A stretch of DNA of 26,192 bases from Phycisphaerales bacterium UBA2402 (lineage in GTDB: Bacteria > Planctomycetota > Phycisphaerae > Phycisphaerales > UBA1924), in the NCBI GenBank assembly GCA_002343715.1, contig DDSA01000027.1, positions 431 to 26,622 of the forward strand, read 5' to 3'. Position 1 is the first letter of the stretch. Each line of letters starts with the position of its first letter. The position numbers and the translations under genes were made by a program. Below the pieces are notes generated by a model that saw only the letters and a list, made by a program, of their open reading frames with translations, searched no databases and was not told where the DNA came from. Below, one piece after another: positions 8,639 through 16,052 of this stretch.

Positions 8639-9452
8639 CCAAGGTCATGTGCCCGCCAATCTAGGTATTGATGACGGGGCGAGAGGTGGACGCAACGTGC
8701 GGCGGCACACGGAGCGCCGCCACGACACGATCCACTCGTGCAAGAAACCCCGCGCACGTTGGTGCGCGGGGCTTCATCTCTCCCAACCTCCGTGATCTCT
8801 CTTGCGCGGACGGCTTTGACCCCGTCGGCGTCGATTCCCCAGCGGGGATGTGTGCGCGATGGCGGGCGTGCGGGAGGGCACGGCACACACACGGCCCTCC
8901 CGCGTTGACGCCCGAATGATCGGCCTTCGCGGCGGAACGTTGCACACACTCACCGCCGCGCCGCGAAGGCCCCATCCCCAATCTCCCCCGCTCCGCGGCA
9001 CACTACTCCCGTACTCCGAACGGCGAAGATTCATGTCCGCACACGACCCATTCCATGCACGCCGCCAGAAGATTCCTGTTCGAGGCTGGGGAGACGGTGC
9101 GCGGGCGCCCCTCCAGACACCCGCGCACCGATCCCCGGCCGGGCGTGCGGCCACTCATCACGCCCGGCGCGACTCTCTCTCCCTCCTCCTCAGCCTGATG
9201 TGTTCCGCTTCCTGCGCCCGCCCGGGAGAGTTCCGGGCGTGTATCGATCCGTCTCTCAGAACTGAACTGACTCCGACCTCGCAACCCACAGCCTCGCCGC
9301 GTGACCTTGCTCTGCTGTATCTATCGAATCCGGCGGCCGTTGGATTTCGCTCTGCCATACAAAGTTTCGCGTGCGGCGCACGCGGGTTGCACCGGTTCGG
9401 TGCTCAAATGCAATGAAAACGACAGTCAGGAGCAATGAGTAATTCGCACTAC
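8639..9452. other. Gene-free, hairpin-rich region; candidate structured RNA
   Basis: No frame in this roughly 800-bp stretch has a recognisable protein; open frames here lack domains and support. It contains a run of perfect inverted repeats: 8748-8757/8762-8771 (10 bp), 8870-8879/8894-8903 (10 bp), 8922-8934/8959-8971 (13 bp), 9095-9105/9120-9130 (11 bp), 9138-9147/9159-9168 (10 bp), 9215-9220/9234-9239 (6 bp), 9368-9374/9378-9384 (7 bp) and 9389-9394/9398-9403 (6 bp). On the minus strand the first of these is followed by TTTCTTGC and could be an intrinsic terminator. The interval would then be a minus-strand unit between two terminators (9453-9479 and 8748-8771). No clear promoter was found. 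Confidence 0.45.
8748..8771 (-). terminator. Likely intrinsic terminator (minus strand)
   Basis: A perfect 10-bp GC-rich stem (arm CCCCGCGCAC, 4-nt loop at 8758-8761) is followed on the minus strand by TTTCTTGC. It would stop transcription arriving from the hairpin-rich region before gluQ. The U-tract is short, so termination is likely but not certain. Confidence 0.45.
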
Positions 9453-9479
9453 CGCAGCCGCATGACGCGCGGGGCTGCG
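9453..9479 (-). terminator. Hairpin directly after the stop of the 9480-10373 gene
   Basis: A 7-bp perfect stem (CGCAGCC at 9453-9459 with GGCTGCG at 9473-9479, 13-nt loop) begins right next to the TAA stop of the minus-strand gene. There is no T-tract after it, so it may be a weak or factor-dependent terminator or a 3'-protecting stem. Confidence 0.35.
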
Positions 9480-10373
9480 TTACTTGTCCATCGCCTTCTC
9501 TTCAGCCGGAGGTGCCTTCGCGGCCGTGGCGGGCTTCTGTCCGGAGAGTTCACGGATGTTGGCGCCGAACTGTCTTTTCTGCGCTTCATCGAGCACGGGA
9601 AGGATTCGGAAGAAGAGTTGCGCGTTCTGTTCGTTGGTCGCTTCGCCCTTTGTTCGCCGCGCGAAGTCGGTGATGAACTCGCGGAGCGTGGCGGCCTGCT
9701 CGGGACGCAACTCGATGCCCTTGAAAAGATACTGGTACACGAGGTCGCCGCCGTTCATCATCTGCTGAAATGCGCGCTCACCTTCCTTGCCGAGGCTTTC
9801 GAGTTTGGCCGCGGCGATGATCTCGAATCGACCGGGGAAGGTGCCGTCGGGCTTGCGGATCGCGCGCCGGTCCTTCACGAAGGCGTTCCAGTAGTCCTTG
9901 AGCATGCGGTCGAACTTTTCGGCGTTCTCGGGGCCGAGCGCGCCGCGGACCTGGTCCTGCAACGGGCCTCCATCGGTGAGCGGCTTGAGTTTGAGCATCG
10001 CGGCGTAGGCAAGGGCCAGCTGCTCCTTCTTGTCGCCCGTTCCCTCGGCGACGCCGAACTGCGTGAGCATGGGGATGTTCCCCGCGATGAATTCGTCGAT
10101 GATGCGGGCGCGGGCGGAGAGGACACGGCGCACGGCGGCCTGCTCGGTTTCGCTCAGAGTCAGCAGCCCGAGGACCGCCTCCTCGGGTGTGGGCTGGGCA
10201 GGTTTGACGAGGCCGTCGAAGCCGCGCTCGATGATCGTCGGCGCTGGAGTCGCGAGGCGCGGGCCCGCCAGCGGGGCGTCATCCCCGGGAGGCGCTGCCT
10301 CGCGAGCCGCGCCGATCGGAGTTGCGCACAGGATCAGGCACGTGGCGGATCGGACCAGCAGTGAATGACGCAT
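9480..10373 (-). CDS. Secreted alpha-helical protein of unknown function
   Basis: I do not recognise this 297-residue protein. It has a signal peptide (about residues 1-23, ending GAAREA), a Pro/Ala-rich linker to about residue 60, then a mostly helical, highly charged body. Several segments follow the pattern L(S/T)xxxxxxLRxxL: 'LTLSETEQAAVRRVL', 'LRPEQAATLREFI' and 'LDEAQKRQFGANIREL'. Such spacing is loosely reminiscent of the periplasmic Spy/CpxP-type helical proteins, but the LTxxQ motif is not clear enough for that call. The C-terminus is low-complexity (Lys/Ala/Pro/Glu). The ATG at 10373 has GGAGG 5 nt upstream. It lies downstream of floA on the same strand with a 170-bp gap, so it probably has its own promoter. 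It is preceded by no obvious box. Confidence 0.75.
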   Translation of the reverse strand: MRHSLLVRSATCLILCATPIGAAREAAPPGDDAPLAGPRLATPAPTIIERGFDGLVKPAQPTPEEAVLGLLTLSETEQAAVRRVLSARARIIDEFIAGNIPMLTQFGVAEGTGDKKEQLALAYAAMLKLKPLTDGGPLQDQVRGALGPENAEKFDRMLKDYWNAFVKDRRAIRKPDGTFPGRFEIIAAAKLESLGKEGERAFQQMMNGGDLVYQYLFKGIELRPEQAATLREFITDFARRTKGEATNEQNAQLFFRILPVLDEAQKRQFGANIRELSGQKPATAAKAPPAEEKAMDK

Positions 10374-10552
10374 GAGGGCCTCCGTTCAGGTTGTTCGGAT
10401 GGCGCGGGTCGGGCGTTTCAGCGGTGTGCGGATCGACCGTGCGCGATCTCCCGAGGTTGCCACCCTATCGGACGGCGAGCGGGTGACTGCTGCGTGTGCG
10501 ATCGAATCCCGGTATCGCCACCCCGAAGGATCTCGTGCTGGGATGATCCGGG

Positions 10553-11650
10553 TTACACACCGCGCGCCCCGCCCTCGCCCCCCGCGATGGAGCCGCGCAT
10601 GGCGGTGTCGGCCTGCATGTTCTTCATGCGGTAGTAGTCCATGATGCCCATGTTGCCGGAGCGGAAGGCCTCGGCCATCGCCTTGGGCACCTCGGCCTCG
10701 GCGAGGACGACCAGGGCGCGGTTCTTCTGCTCGAGGGCCTTGAACTCCTGCTCCTCCGCGACGGCCAGGGCGCGCCGCTTCTCGGCCTCGGCCTGGGCCA
10801 TCTGCTTGTTCGACTGGGCCTGATCGGCCTGGAGTTTGGCGCCGATGTTGTCGCCGACATCGATGTCGGCGATATCGATGGAAAGGATCTCGTACGCGGT
10901 GCCCGCGTCGAGGCCCGACTTCATGACCGTCAGGCTGATCTGGTCGGGGTTTTCGAGAACGTGCTTGTGATCCTCGGCGCTGCCGATGGTCGAGACGATG
11001 CCCTGACCAACGCGGGCGATGATGGTCTCCTCGGTGGCACCGCCGACCAATCGGGCGATGTTGGTGCGAACAGTGACGCGGGCCTTGGCCTTGAGTTGAA
11101 TGCCGTTCTTGGCAACGGCGTCGATGGTGGGGCGCGGGCTGGAGGGTGCCGGGCAATCGATGACCTTCGGGTTCACGCTCGTGTGGACGGCTTCCAGAAT
11201 GTCGCGTCCGGCGAGGTCGATGGCGGTGGCGGTGCTCCACGGGAGTTCGATCTTCGCCGCCCGGGCGGCGATCAGGGCGCTCACGACATTGCTCACCCGT
11301 CCGCCCGCGAGATAGTGCGTTTCGAGCGCGTTGGTGGGGATATCCATGCCCGCCTTCACGGCGCGGATGCGGTTGATGACCACCGTGCGAAGGTCCACCT
11401 TGCGGAGTTTCATCCCCACCATGTCGAGCAGCCCGACGCTCGCGTTGCTCGTCAGCGCCTGGATGTACAGACCGACGAACTGGAGCATGTACACAAGCAG
11501 GAAAAAACCGACAAGGGCGACGACACCGATGATGATCCACACCATGGCGTCGAACCCGCCCGCGCCCCCTCCGACCGCCTGTGCGAGAGTGGGGGAGCCT
11601 GGTACCGCCGCGAAGAACGCGGTCGAAAGAGAATCAGCGAGTATGTTCAT
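10553..11650 (-). CDS. floA: Flotillin-like membrane scaffold protein FloA
   Basis: FloA is a bacterial flotillin found in membrane foci and linked to membrane fluidity and assembly of membrane complexes. The 365-residue protein has one hydrophobic hairpin-like segment ([22 protein letters not shown], about residues 37-58). The FloA-specific core follows: '[18 protein letters not shown]', '[16 protein letters not shown]', '[31 protein letters not shown]' and '[23 protein letters not shown]'. An Ala/Glu/Lys-rich coiled-coil region (about 265-315) then leads to '[22 protein letters not shown]'. It is about 30 residues longer than the Bacillus protein because of a Gly/Ala-rich N-terminal extension. 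There is no Shine-Dalgarno; a TACACT box lies 8 nt before the ATG, suggesting a very short or absent leader. An NfeD partner, often next to floA elsewhere, is not present here. Confidence 0.95.
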   Translation of the reverse strand: MNILADSLSTAFFAAVPGSPTLAQAVGGGAGGFDAMVWIIIGVVALVGFFLLVYMLQFVGLYIQALTSNASVGLLDMVGMKLRKVDLRTVVINRIRAVKAGMDIPTNALETHYLAGGRVSNVVSALIAARAAKIELPWSTATAIDLAGRDILEAVHTSVNPKVIDCPAPSSPRPTIDAVAKNGIQLKAKARVTVRTNIARLVGGATEETIIARVGQGIVSTIGSAEDHKHVLENPDQISLTVMKSGLDAGTAYEILSIDIADIDVGDNIGAKLQADQAQSNKQMAQAEAEKRRALAVAEEQEFKALEQKNRALVVLAEAEVPKAMAEAFRSGNMGIMDYYRMKNMQADTAMRGSIAGGEGGARGV

Positions 11651-11658
11651 GGCGGGTC

Positions 11659-11664
11659 AGTGTA
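11659..11664 (-). promoter_or_regulatory. Possible -10 box of floA
   Basis: TACACT on the minus strand ends 8 nt before the floA ATG (11650), which would place the transcription start within a base or two of the start codon. There is no Shine-Dalgarno and no clear -35. Confidence 0.35.
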
Positions 11665-11670
11665 TGGCCG

Positions 11671-12050
11671 GGGGTACTGCCGCGTGAACCCGCAGCGACG
11701 CTTCATCGACGGCACGTGCATTGAGACCGGGACCGCCACGGCTCCCGAAGGGTTGAGCGCGGATCCACGCGGGGCTGTCCGTCATCTCAAAAAAGTGTGA
11801 GGGCCACGCGCGCACGGGCGATCCGGGTGTCTTTCTTCCGTGTTCCGATTCCGACACGGTGAAGCGCGGGTCGGGCGGGGTGAGTCACTCGGGTTGGACC
11901 CGGCCGGAGGGAGGCCGGGTCCGCCGGGCACACCCTGCCCGGTCGAGGAGAGCAGACCGGATCACCGTCCACGACCACCGGGACACACACGCGGCGGGCA
12001 GGGCCGACACGACCTTCCCGCCGTTTTCATGCGCTGGGAAAGGTGAAAGC
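11671..12050. other. Second hairpin-rich gap between floA and the lipoprotein gene
   Basis: No supported gene lies here. Perfect inverted repeats are 11838-11843/11854-11859 (6 bp), 11896-11905/11913-11922 (10 bp, arm GGACCCGGCC), 11924-11930/11936-11942 (7 bp), 11939-11944/11955-11960 (6 bp) and 11992-11998/12017-12023 (7 bp). The third and fourth share bases 11939-11942 and cannot form together. The last is followed on the plus strand by TTTTC and resembles a plus-strand terminator, although no plus-strand gene precedes it. A structured RNA or attenuator-like element is possible. Confidence 0.35.
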
Positions 12051-12066
12051 GCCGCCGCCGCCGCCG
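12051..12066. repeat. (GCC)5 trinucleotide tract
   Basis: Five GCC units plus one G lie 12 nt beyond the stop codon of the minus-strand lipoprotein gene. A short adjoining inverted repeat (12062-12066/12070-12074) could add a small stem to the 3' end of that transcript. Confidence 0.5.
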
Positions 12067-12078
12067 CGTCGGCGTCAC

Positions 12079-12519
12079 TCAGTCGTAACTGCCCTTGACG
12101 ACCACGAGCGGGTACATGGTGGCGGGTTCACCCGGGGCGGCGCTCTCCAGTTCGCACGACACGATGGTGTCCGGATTCTCGGTGGCGAAGAACCCACCCG
12201 CGCGGAACGTATATGAGTACATATCAACGAACTCAAAGAGCGGCAGTGTGACGGTCTCGCCGATGCGGAAGGAATCGATCGGCAGGCTGTACCACCTGTT
12301 GATCCACACTGTTGACGGCCCGAACTCGCGGGCCGTGGTGTTGGTCATCGAGGCGTGACGCCCGCTTCGGGCGACCTGAATGTCCAGCGTGGTCGGGTTC
12401 CGGTTGACCTGCGCCGGGTAGTCCCGGGCGTTGGGCGATGGATCCGGCGCGGAGCGGCATCCGGCAAGAAATGCTCCGAAGAAGACGACCGGGAGAATAC
12501 AGCGGGAGTGTGGGGTCAT
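12079..12519 (-). CDS. Small lipoprotein of unknown function
   Basis: The 146-residue product starts with a lipoprotein signal (hydrophobic 'ILPVVFFGAFLAGC', lipobox LAGC with Cys at about residue 21). A short Pro/Asn-rich linker and a compact domain of about 100 residues follow. The domain alternates hydrophobic and polar residues ('TVWINRWYSLPIDSFRIGETVTLPLFEFVDMYSYTF'-like pattern), suggesting beta strands, and I do not recognise a family. It is expected to be anchored in the membrane facing the periplasm. The start at 12519 is divergent from the dihydrouridine synthase, leaving only about 60 bp for both promoters. No Shine-Dalgarno is evident. The ATG is chosen because the signal peptide begins immediately. 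Confidence 0.75.
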   Translation of the reverse strand: MTPHSRCILPVVFFGAFLAGCRSAPDPSPNARDYPAQVNRNPTTLDIQVARSGRHASMTNTTAREFGPSTVWINRWYSLPIDSFRIGETVTLPLFEFVDMYSYTFRAGGFFATENPDTIVSCELESAAPGEPATMYPLVVVKGSYD

Positions 12520-12567
12520 GCGGTCAGCGCGGGATTGCTTCGCCCGCGGTCCGATGGTACCCGCCCG

Positions 12568-12573
12568 TACAAT
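12568..12573 (+). promoter_or_regulatory. Possible -10 box giving a leaderless dihydrouridine synthase mRNA
   Basis: TACAAT (5 of 6 bases of the consensus) ends 5 nt before the GTG at 12579. Initiation about 7 nt downstream of the box would start the RNA at the GTG itself. No good -35 at 16-18 nt was found. Confidence 0.4.
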
Positions 12574-12578
12574 GCCGC

Positions 12579-13979
12579 GTGTCCTGTCAGTCCGCCGGGA
12601 ATAACGCCACGCCCCCGTCGCCGGCCATCGCCCCCGGGGGCGACGGCATCGATCCGCGCCGAATCGCCGCGGCGCTGGGCGAACGGGGCATCGACCCGCG
12701 CATCCCCGCCGCCGTTCCCGGCTTCGAGGCGCCCTTCTTTCAGGCGGGTCTGGCCGGTTACTCCGACGCCGCCATGCGCATCGTCGCCCGTCGGCACGGC
12801 TGTCCCTTCTGTGTGACCGAGGCCCTGCTCGACCGAACGCTCCTCGCGGGCGGGAGAGGCTTCGACAAGGCCGACCTCGGCGACCTGCACGACAACATCC
12901 CCGGCGGCCCGGAAGACCATCCCCTCGCCGGGCAGATCATGGGCAGCGAGCCGGCGGAGATGGCCGCCGCGGCCCTCAAACTCGTCGAGCAGCGGACCCG
13001 CACCGACAAGGAATATCGACTGCTCGCGTACCGCGGGGCGCTCGCCCCCCTGCCGCGTGGCGCTTCGGTCGATGCCGTCCGTGATCGGATGGAAGACCTG
13101 CGCGAACACGTGCGCCTGCCCGGTGGTCAACAGGTGGGCTTCTGGCCGCCCGATGGCGACCTACGGGATCTCTCCCTGGCCACCGCGATCGCCGCCGATG
13201 AACCGCGTGGCGCGCCGCCGCCGCCGGTGCAGCCCGATGCCCGTCCATCATTCCAGGTGATCGACGTGAACCTCGCCTGCCCGGTCAAGAAGATCGAGCG
13301 CAAGGCCCGCGGCGGGCACTGGCTCGCCGAGCCGGATGGGGCCATCCGAATCCTGGAGGCCGTCCGCGAGGCCGTGCCGGCGCATGTTGCCTGCTCGGTG
13401 AAACTGCGGCGTGCCTTCGACGACACCCCCGAGATGGCTTCGAACTTCGAGCGCATCTTCGCCGCGGCGTACGACATGGGGTATGTGTGGGCCACCGTCC
13501 ACGCCCGCACGGTGGTGCAGAAGTACATCGGCCCCTCGCGGTGGGACATTCTGCGCGACCTGGTGCGTCGCCACCCGGAGAAGGTGATCTTCGGCAGCGG
13601 CGATGTCTGGTCCGTGGAGGACATCTTCCGCATGATCGCGTACGCCGGGGTCAGCGCCGTGAGCGTGGCCCGCGGGTGCATCGGCAACCCCTGGGTGTTC
13701 CGGCAGGCGCGCGACATGATGGCCGGCCGCGCGCCCGCCCCGCCCACCGTCGCCCAGCAGCGCGAGGCGCTGCTGACGCACTTCGATCTCTCCCTCGCCG
13801 TGACGCGGCGTTTCCGCCACGGCGAGGAGACGACGAGCAAGATGATGCGCAAGTTCGGCATCAAGTTCGCGGCGCACCACCCCCGGGGCGACGAGATCAA
13901 GCGACGCATGATCGCCGTGAATACGGCGGATGAGTGGCGCGCCGTGGTGGGGGAGTATTACCACGGCGATGAGGAGTGA
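12579..13979 (+). CDS. tRNA-dihydrouridine synthase family protein with a large insertion
   Basis: Dus enzymes are flavoproteins that reduce specific uridines in tRNA with NADPH. The barrel motifs are intact: 'APFFQAGLAGYSDAAMR' (51-67), 'GQIMGSEP', 'IDVNLACPVKKIERKARGG' with the catalytic Cys234, 'SVKLRRAFDD', 'VHARTVVQKYIGP' (308-319), 'FGSGDVWSVED' and 'VARGCIGNPWVFRQ' (363-376). The helical tRNA-binding tail follows. At 466 residues it is longer than usual (about 320-350). The extra length is a 45-residue N-terminal extension and an insertion of about 85 residues (139-224) just before the strand that leads to the active-site Cys. The in-frame ATG at 12438 would overlap the divergent lipoprotein gene and add unrelated sequence, so the GTG at 12579, next to a TACAAT box, is preferred. 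The subfamily (A, B or C) is not assigned. Confidence 0.9.
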   Translation: MSCQSAGNNATPPSPAIAPGGDGIDPRRIAAALGERGIDPRIPAAVPGFEAPFFQAGLAGYSDAAMRIVARRHGCPFCVTEALLDRTLLAGGRGFDKADLGDLHDNIPGGPEDHPLAGQIMGSEPAEMAAAALKLVEQRTRTDKEYRLLAYRGALAPLPRGASVDAVRDRMEDLREHVRLPGGQQVGFWPPDGDLRDLSLATAIAADEPRGAPPPPVQPDARPSFQVIDVNLACPVKKIERKARGGHWLAEPDGAIRILEAVREAVPAHVACSVKLRRAFDDTPEMASNFERIFAAAYDMGYVWATVHARTVVQKYIGPSRWDILRDLVRRHPEKVIFGSGDVWSVEDIFRMIAYAGVSAVSVARGCIGNPWVFRQARDMMAGRAPAPPTVAQQREALLTHFDLSLAVTRRFRHGEETTSKMMRKFGIKFAAHHPRGDEIKRRMIAVNTADEWRAVVGEYYHGDEE

Positions 13980-13992
13980 ACCGGAGCGGGCC

Positions 13993-14742
13993 TCAGGGAG
14001 TTTCGTCGGCGACCGTTCCGCACTCGGGGCAGCGTCCCTCGGTACCCCGAAGGTCGTAACCGCAGGCGGCGCACAGCCCGGCCCGCCGGCGGTGTTCGCG
14101 GCGCGACACCCACGTCCCGAAGATGGTGGCGGCTTTGTCCGGCTGGGCGCGGAACGAGGCGATCGCGAGGATGACCGCCGTCAGCCAGAGCGCATCGTGC
14201 AGGATGCCCGTCGGGTTCCACGATCGGGTCGAGCCGTCGCCCGCGCGGACGAGCGCGGGCCAGTCCACGACCCCATCCCCATCCATGCCCCAGGCGGGCA
14301 TGAGGGCCGCGAAGTCGGCCCGAAGGGCGTTCATCCGCTCTGGGCTGAGGTTCGAGTCGTGAGCATTGAACAAGGTGTGATCGTGCGTGATGATGACCGG
14401 AGCGAGCAGACCGGTCCACACGGCCATGTGGTTCACACGGACACGCCCGATGATGTTCACCTCGGGATGCGAACCGTCACGGATCGCGTTCCCCTCCGGG
14501 GAGTATTCACGGATCAACCGCTCGCCTTCGGGCGTTTCGACGACGAGGGCCACGCCCTTCCTGGGATTGAACCCCGGCATCTGATTCGGCCAGATGTTGA
14601 AGTAGAAGCAGCACGCTTCGAGCGCTGGAACATGATTCCGCGGCGTCCAGACGAACCAATACGCAATATCGAGCAGCACCGCGGCGATCAGGAGTCGGCA
14701 GACCCAGGGTTTCGCAAGGAGTTGGTGCGGTCTGCCATTCAT
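13993..14742 (-). CDS. Membrane protein with C-terminal zinc ribbon, function unknown
   Basis: The 249-residue product has an N-terminal transmembrane segment (about residues 14-33, LLIAAVLLDIAYWFVW) and a soluble middle domain of about 140 residues that I do not recognise. A second hydrophobic segment (LHDALWLTAVILAIASF) precedes a C-terminal ribbon with two CxxC pairs (LCAACGYDLRGTEGRCPECG). This ribbon often caps membrane proteins in planctomycetes. The open frame extends upstream to 14829, but that part overlaps the end of the amidohydrolase gene. The ATG at 14742 gives a sensible N-terminus 50 bp after it. No Shine-Dalgarno is seen. It is the last gene of a three-gene minus-strand cluster and faces the convergent dus gene 13 bp away. 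Confidence 0.75.
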   Translation of the reverse strand: MNGRPHQLLAKPWVCRLLIAAVLLDIAYWFVWTPRNHVPALEACCFYFNIWPNQMPGFNPRKGVALVVETPEGERLIREYSPEGNAIRDGSHPEVNIIGRVRVNHMAVWTGLLAPVIITHDHTLFNAHDSNLSPERMNALRADFAALMPAWGMDGDGVVDWPALVRAGDGSTRSWNPTGILHDALWLTAVILAIASFRAQPDKAATIFGTWVSRREHRRRAGLCAACGYDLRGTEGRCPECGTVADETP

Positions 14743-14792
14743 GAGTAGCCCCGGGTCTCGCTGATACTCCTCATAACCGCATCGGGTTGCGG

Positions 14793-16052
14793 CTACCGAG
14801 CGCATTCCTCGGGCGAGAAGCAGCGCCACGCCTCATCTTCCGTGATCGCCTGCTCCGGCGCGATCACAGGCCCGACCTCCGCGCGTCCTCTGTGCACCGC
14901 GGCCCGTATGGAGTCTTCCGGGTCGGGCCGCACGATGGGAACATCGGAGCCGAACCACAAGCCGCGCCCGGGTGCGCACCCCGCATCGATGAGTTCGCGC
15001 AACGGAAGCACCCGGTGCAGGCGGTGGGGGAGTTCACGGGTCAGAACCTCGATGTCCGCGAAAAGGTGGCAGGGCTGCACGCTCACCGCCACGCCAAACT
15101 CGGCGAAGCGGACCACATCGGAGCGGTCGATCAGTTCGCAATGCTCGATCCGAAGCGGCGGAGACTCCCGCCCCGCCCGCTCGCGGGCGTCCAGCACTGC
15201 GCGCACCGCGCCGTCGCCGATGGCGTGCACGGCCAACTCAAGGCCCTTCGCCCGTGTGAGCGCGAGCGCTGAATCCAACTCCGCCGCGGTCATCATCGGC
15301 TTGCCCAGGGGTAGCCCCGGCAGCGGATCGCGGTACGGCTCGATCATCCACGCGGTCCTGCTGTTGAGCGTGCCATCGGCGAAGCACTTGGCGCCGGCGA
15401 GGCGGACACGGGGCCGCTCCCATCCGCGCGGCCCGGTCGCCGCCGCGTGCTGTGACTCCAACTCCGCTTGCGGCGCGTAGAGACGCACCCCGCACGGGAG
15501 AAGCCCGTCGGCGTCGAGCGATGCCAGCAGCGGCCCGAGCCACGCGGGGCTGAGCAGATCGTGAACTTCTGTAAAACCGTGGGTCGCCAGGTCTTTGAGC
15601 GCGGCCAGCACGTGCGCTCGCCGCTCGGACTCTCCCGGTTCGGGCGCGCTGTGCCAGACACGCATCGCGGCGGACTCGAGCAGCAGGCCGGTTGTGGTGC
15701 CGGTCCGCGCATCGCGGCAGATGACCCCGCCCGGCGGATCGGGTTCATCCTCGGACATCCCCGCTGCACGCATCGCGGCGGTGTTGGCCGCGATGCTGTG
15801 ATGGTCGAAGGACATGACGCAGCAGGGGCGATCCGGCTGGACGCGGTCGAGTTCGGATCGATCGGGCCAGCGCGGATCGGCCCAGGCGTTCACCCGCGCC
15901 CCCGCCGCGAGCACCCAGCCCGTCCCACCGGCGCGGCCGAGCAGGTCGAGGAGTTCCTCCTTGTTCAGGCAGTCACCGGCCCGGAGCATCGACATCGCCC
16001 TCCCGTGCGCGGGGATGTGGGCGTGGGCCTCTCGGAGTGCGAAGCGGGTCAT
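14793..16052 (-). CDS. Amidohydrolase family 3 metal-dependent hydrolase (YtcJ-like)
   Basis: The 419-residue protein has the amidohydrolase metal ligands in order: His-Ala-His (about residues 10-12), the probable carboxylated Lys in AKCFADG, His in AVHAIGDG, His in RIEHCEL, and Asp in GSDVPIV. 'CVMSFDHHSIAANTAAM' and 'GLLLESAA' are also typical of the YtcJ/N-substituted formamide deformylase group. Substrates of this group are diverse (amides, imides, formamides), so no reaction is assigned. YtcJ-type proteins are usually about 530 residues. Here the N-terminal beta-sandwich half is absent and the protein begins right at the HxH motif. The start overlaps the stop of the DUF2470-like gene by 4 bp (ATGA), so the two are translationally coupled. 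Confidence 0.88.
   Translation of the reverse strand: MTRFALREAHAHIPAHGRAMSMLRAGDCLNKEELLDLLGRAGGTGWVLAAGARVNAWADPRWPDRSELDRVQPDRPCCVMSFDHHSIAANTAAMRAAGMSEDEPDPPGGVICRDARTGTTTGLLLESAAMRVWHSAPEPGESERRAHVLAALKDLATHGFTEVHDLLSPAWLGPLLASLDADGLLPCGVRLYAPQAELESQHAAATGPRGWERPRVRLAGAKCFADGTLNSRTAWMIEPYRDPLPGLPLGKPMMTAAELDSALALTRAKGLELAVHAIGDGAVRAVLDARERAGRESPPLRIEHCELIDRSDVVRFAEFGVAVSVQPCHLFADIEVLTRELPHRLHRVLPLRELIDAGCAPGRGLWFGSDVPIVRPDPEDSIRAAVHRGRAEVGPVIAPEQAITEDEAWRCFSPEECAR

Noticed and set aside
8748..9239. Hairpin series as a CRISPR array or REP-type repeat family
   Set aside because: The hairpins differ in sequence and spacing, and there are no regular direct repeats with unique spacers.
8850..9416. 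188-codon plus-strand frame in the hairpin-rich region
   Set aside because: It is Arg/Pro/Ser-rich with no domain, no Shine-Dalgarno and no promoter. The hairpins cut across it, so a noncoding explanation is better.
9435..10364. 309-codon plus-strand frame starting after AGGAG
   Set aside because: The good ribosome-binding site looks coincidental. The frame is antisense to the signal-peptide protein at 9480-10373, whose composition and start are more protein-like.
12438..12578. Upstream ATG for the dihydrouridine synthase
   Set aside because: It would place 47 unrelated residues on top of the divergent lipoprotein gene; the GTG at 12579 with its TACAAT box is more plausible.
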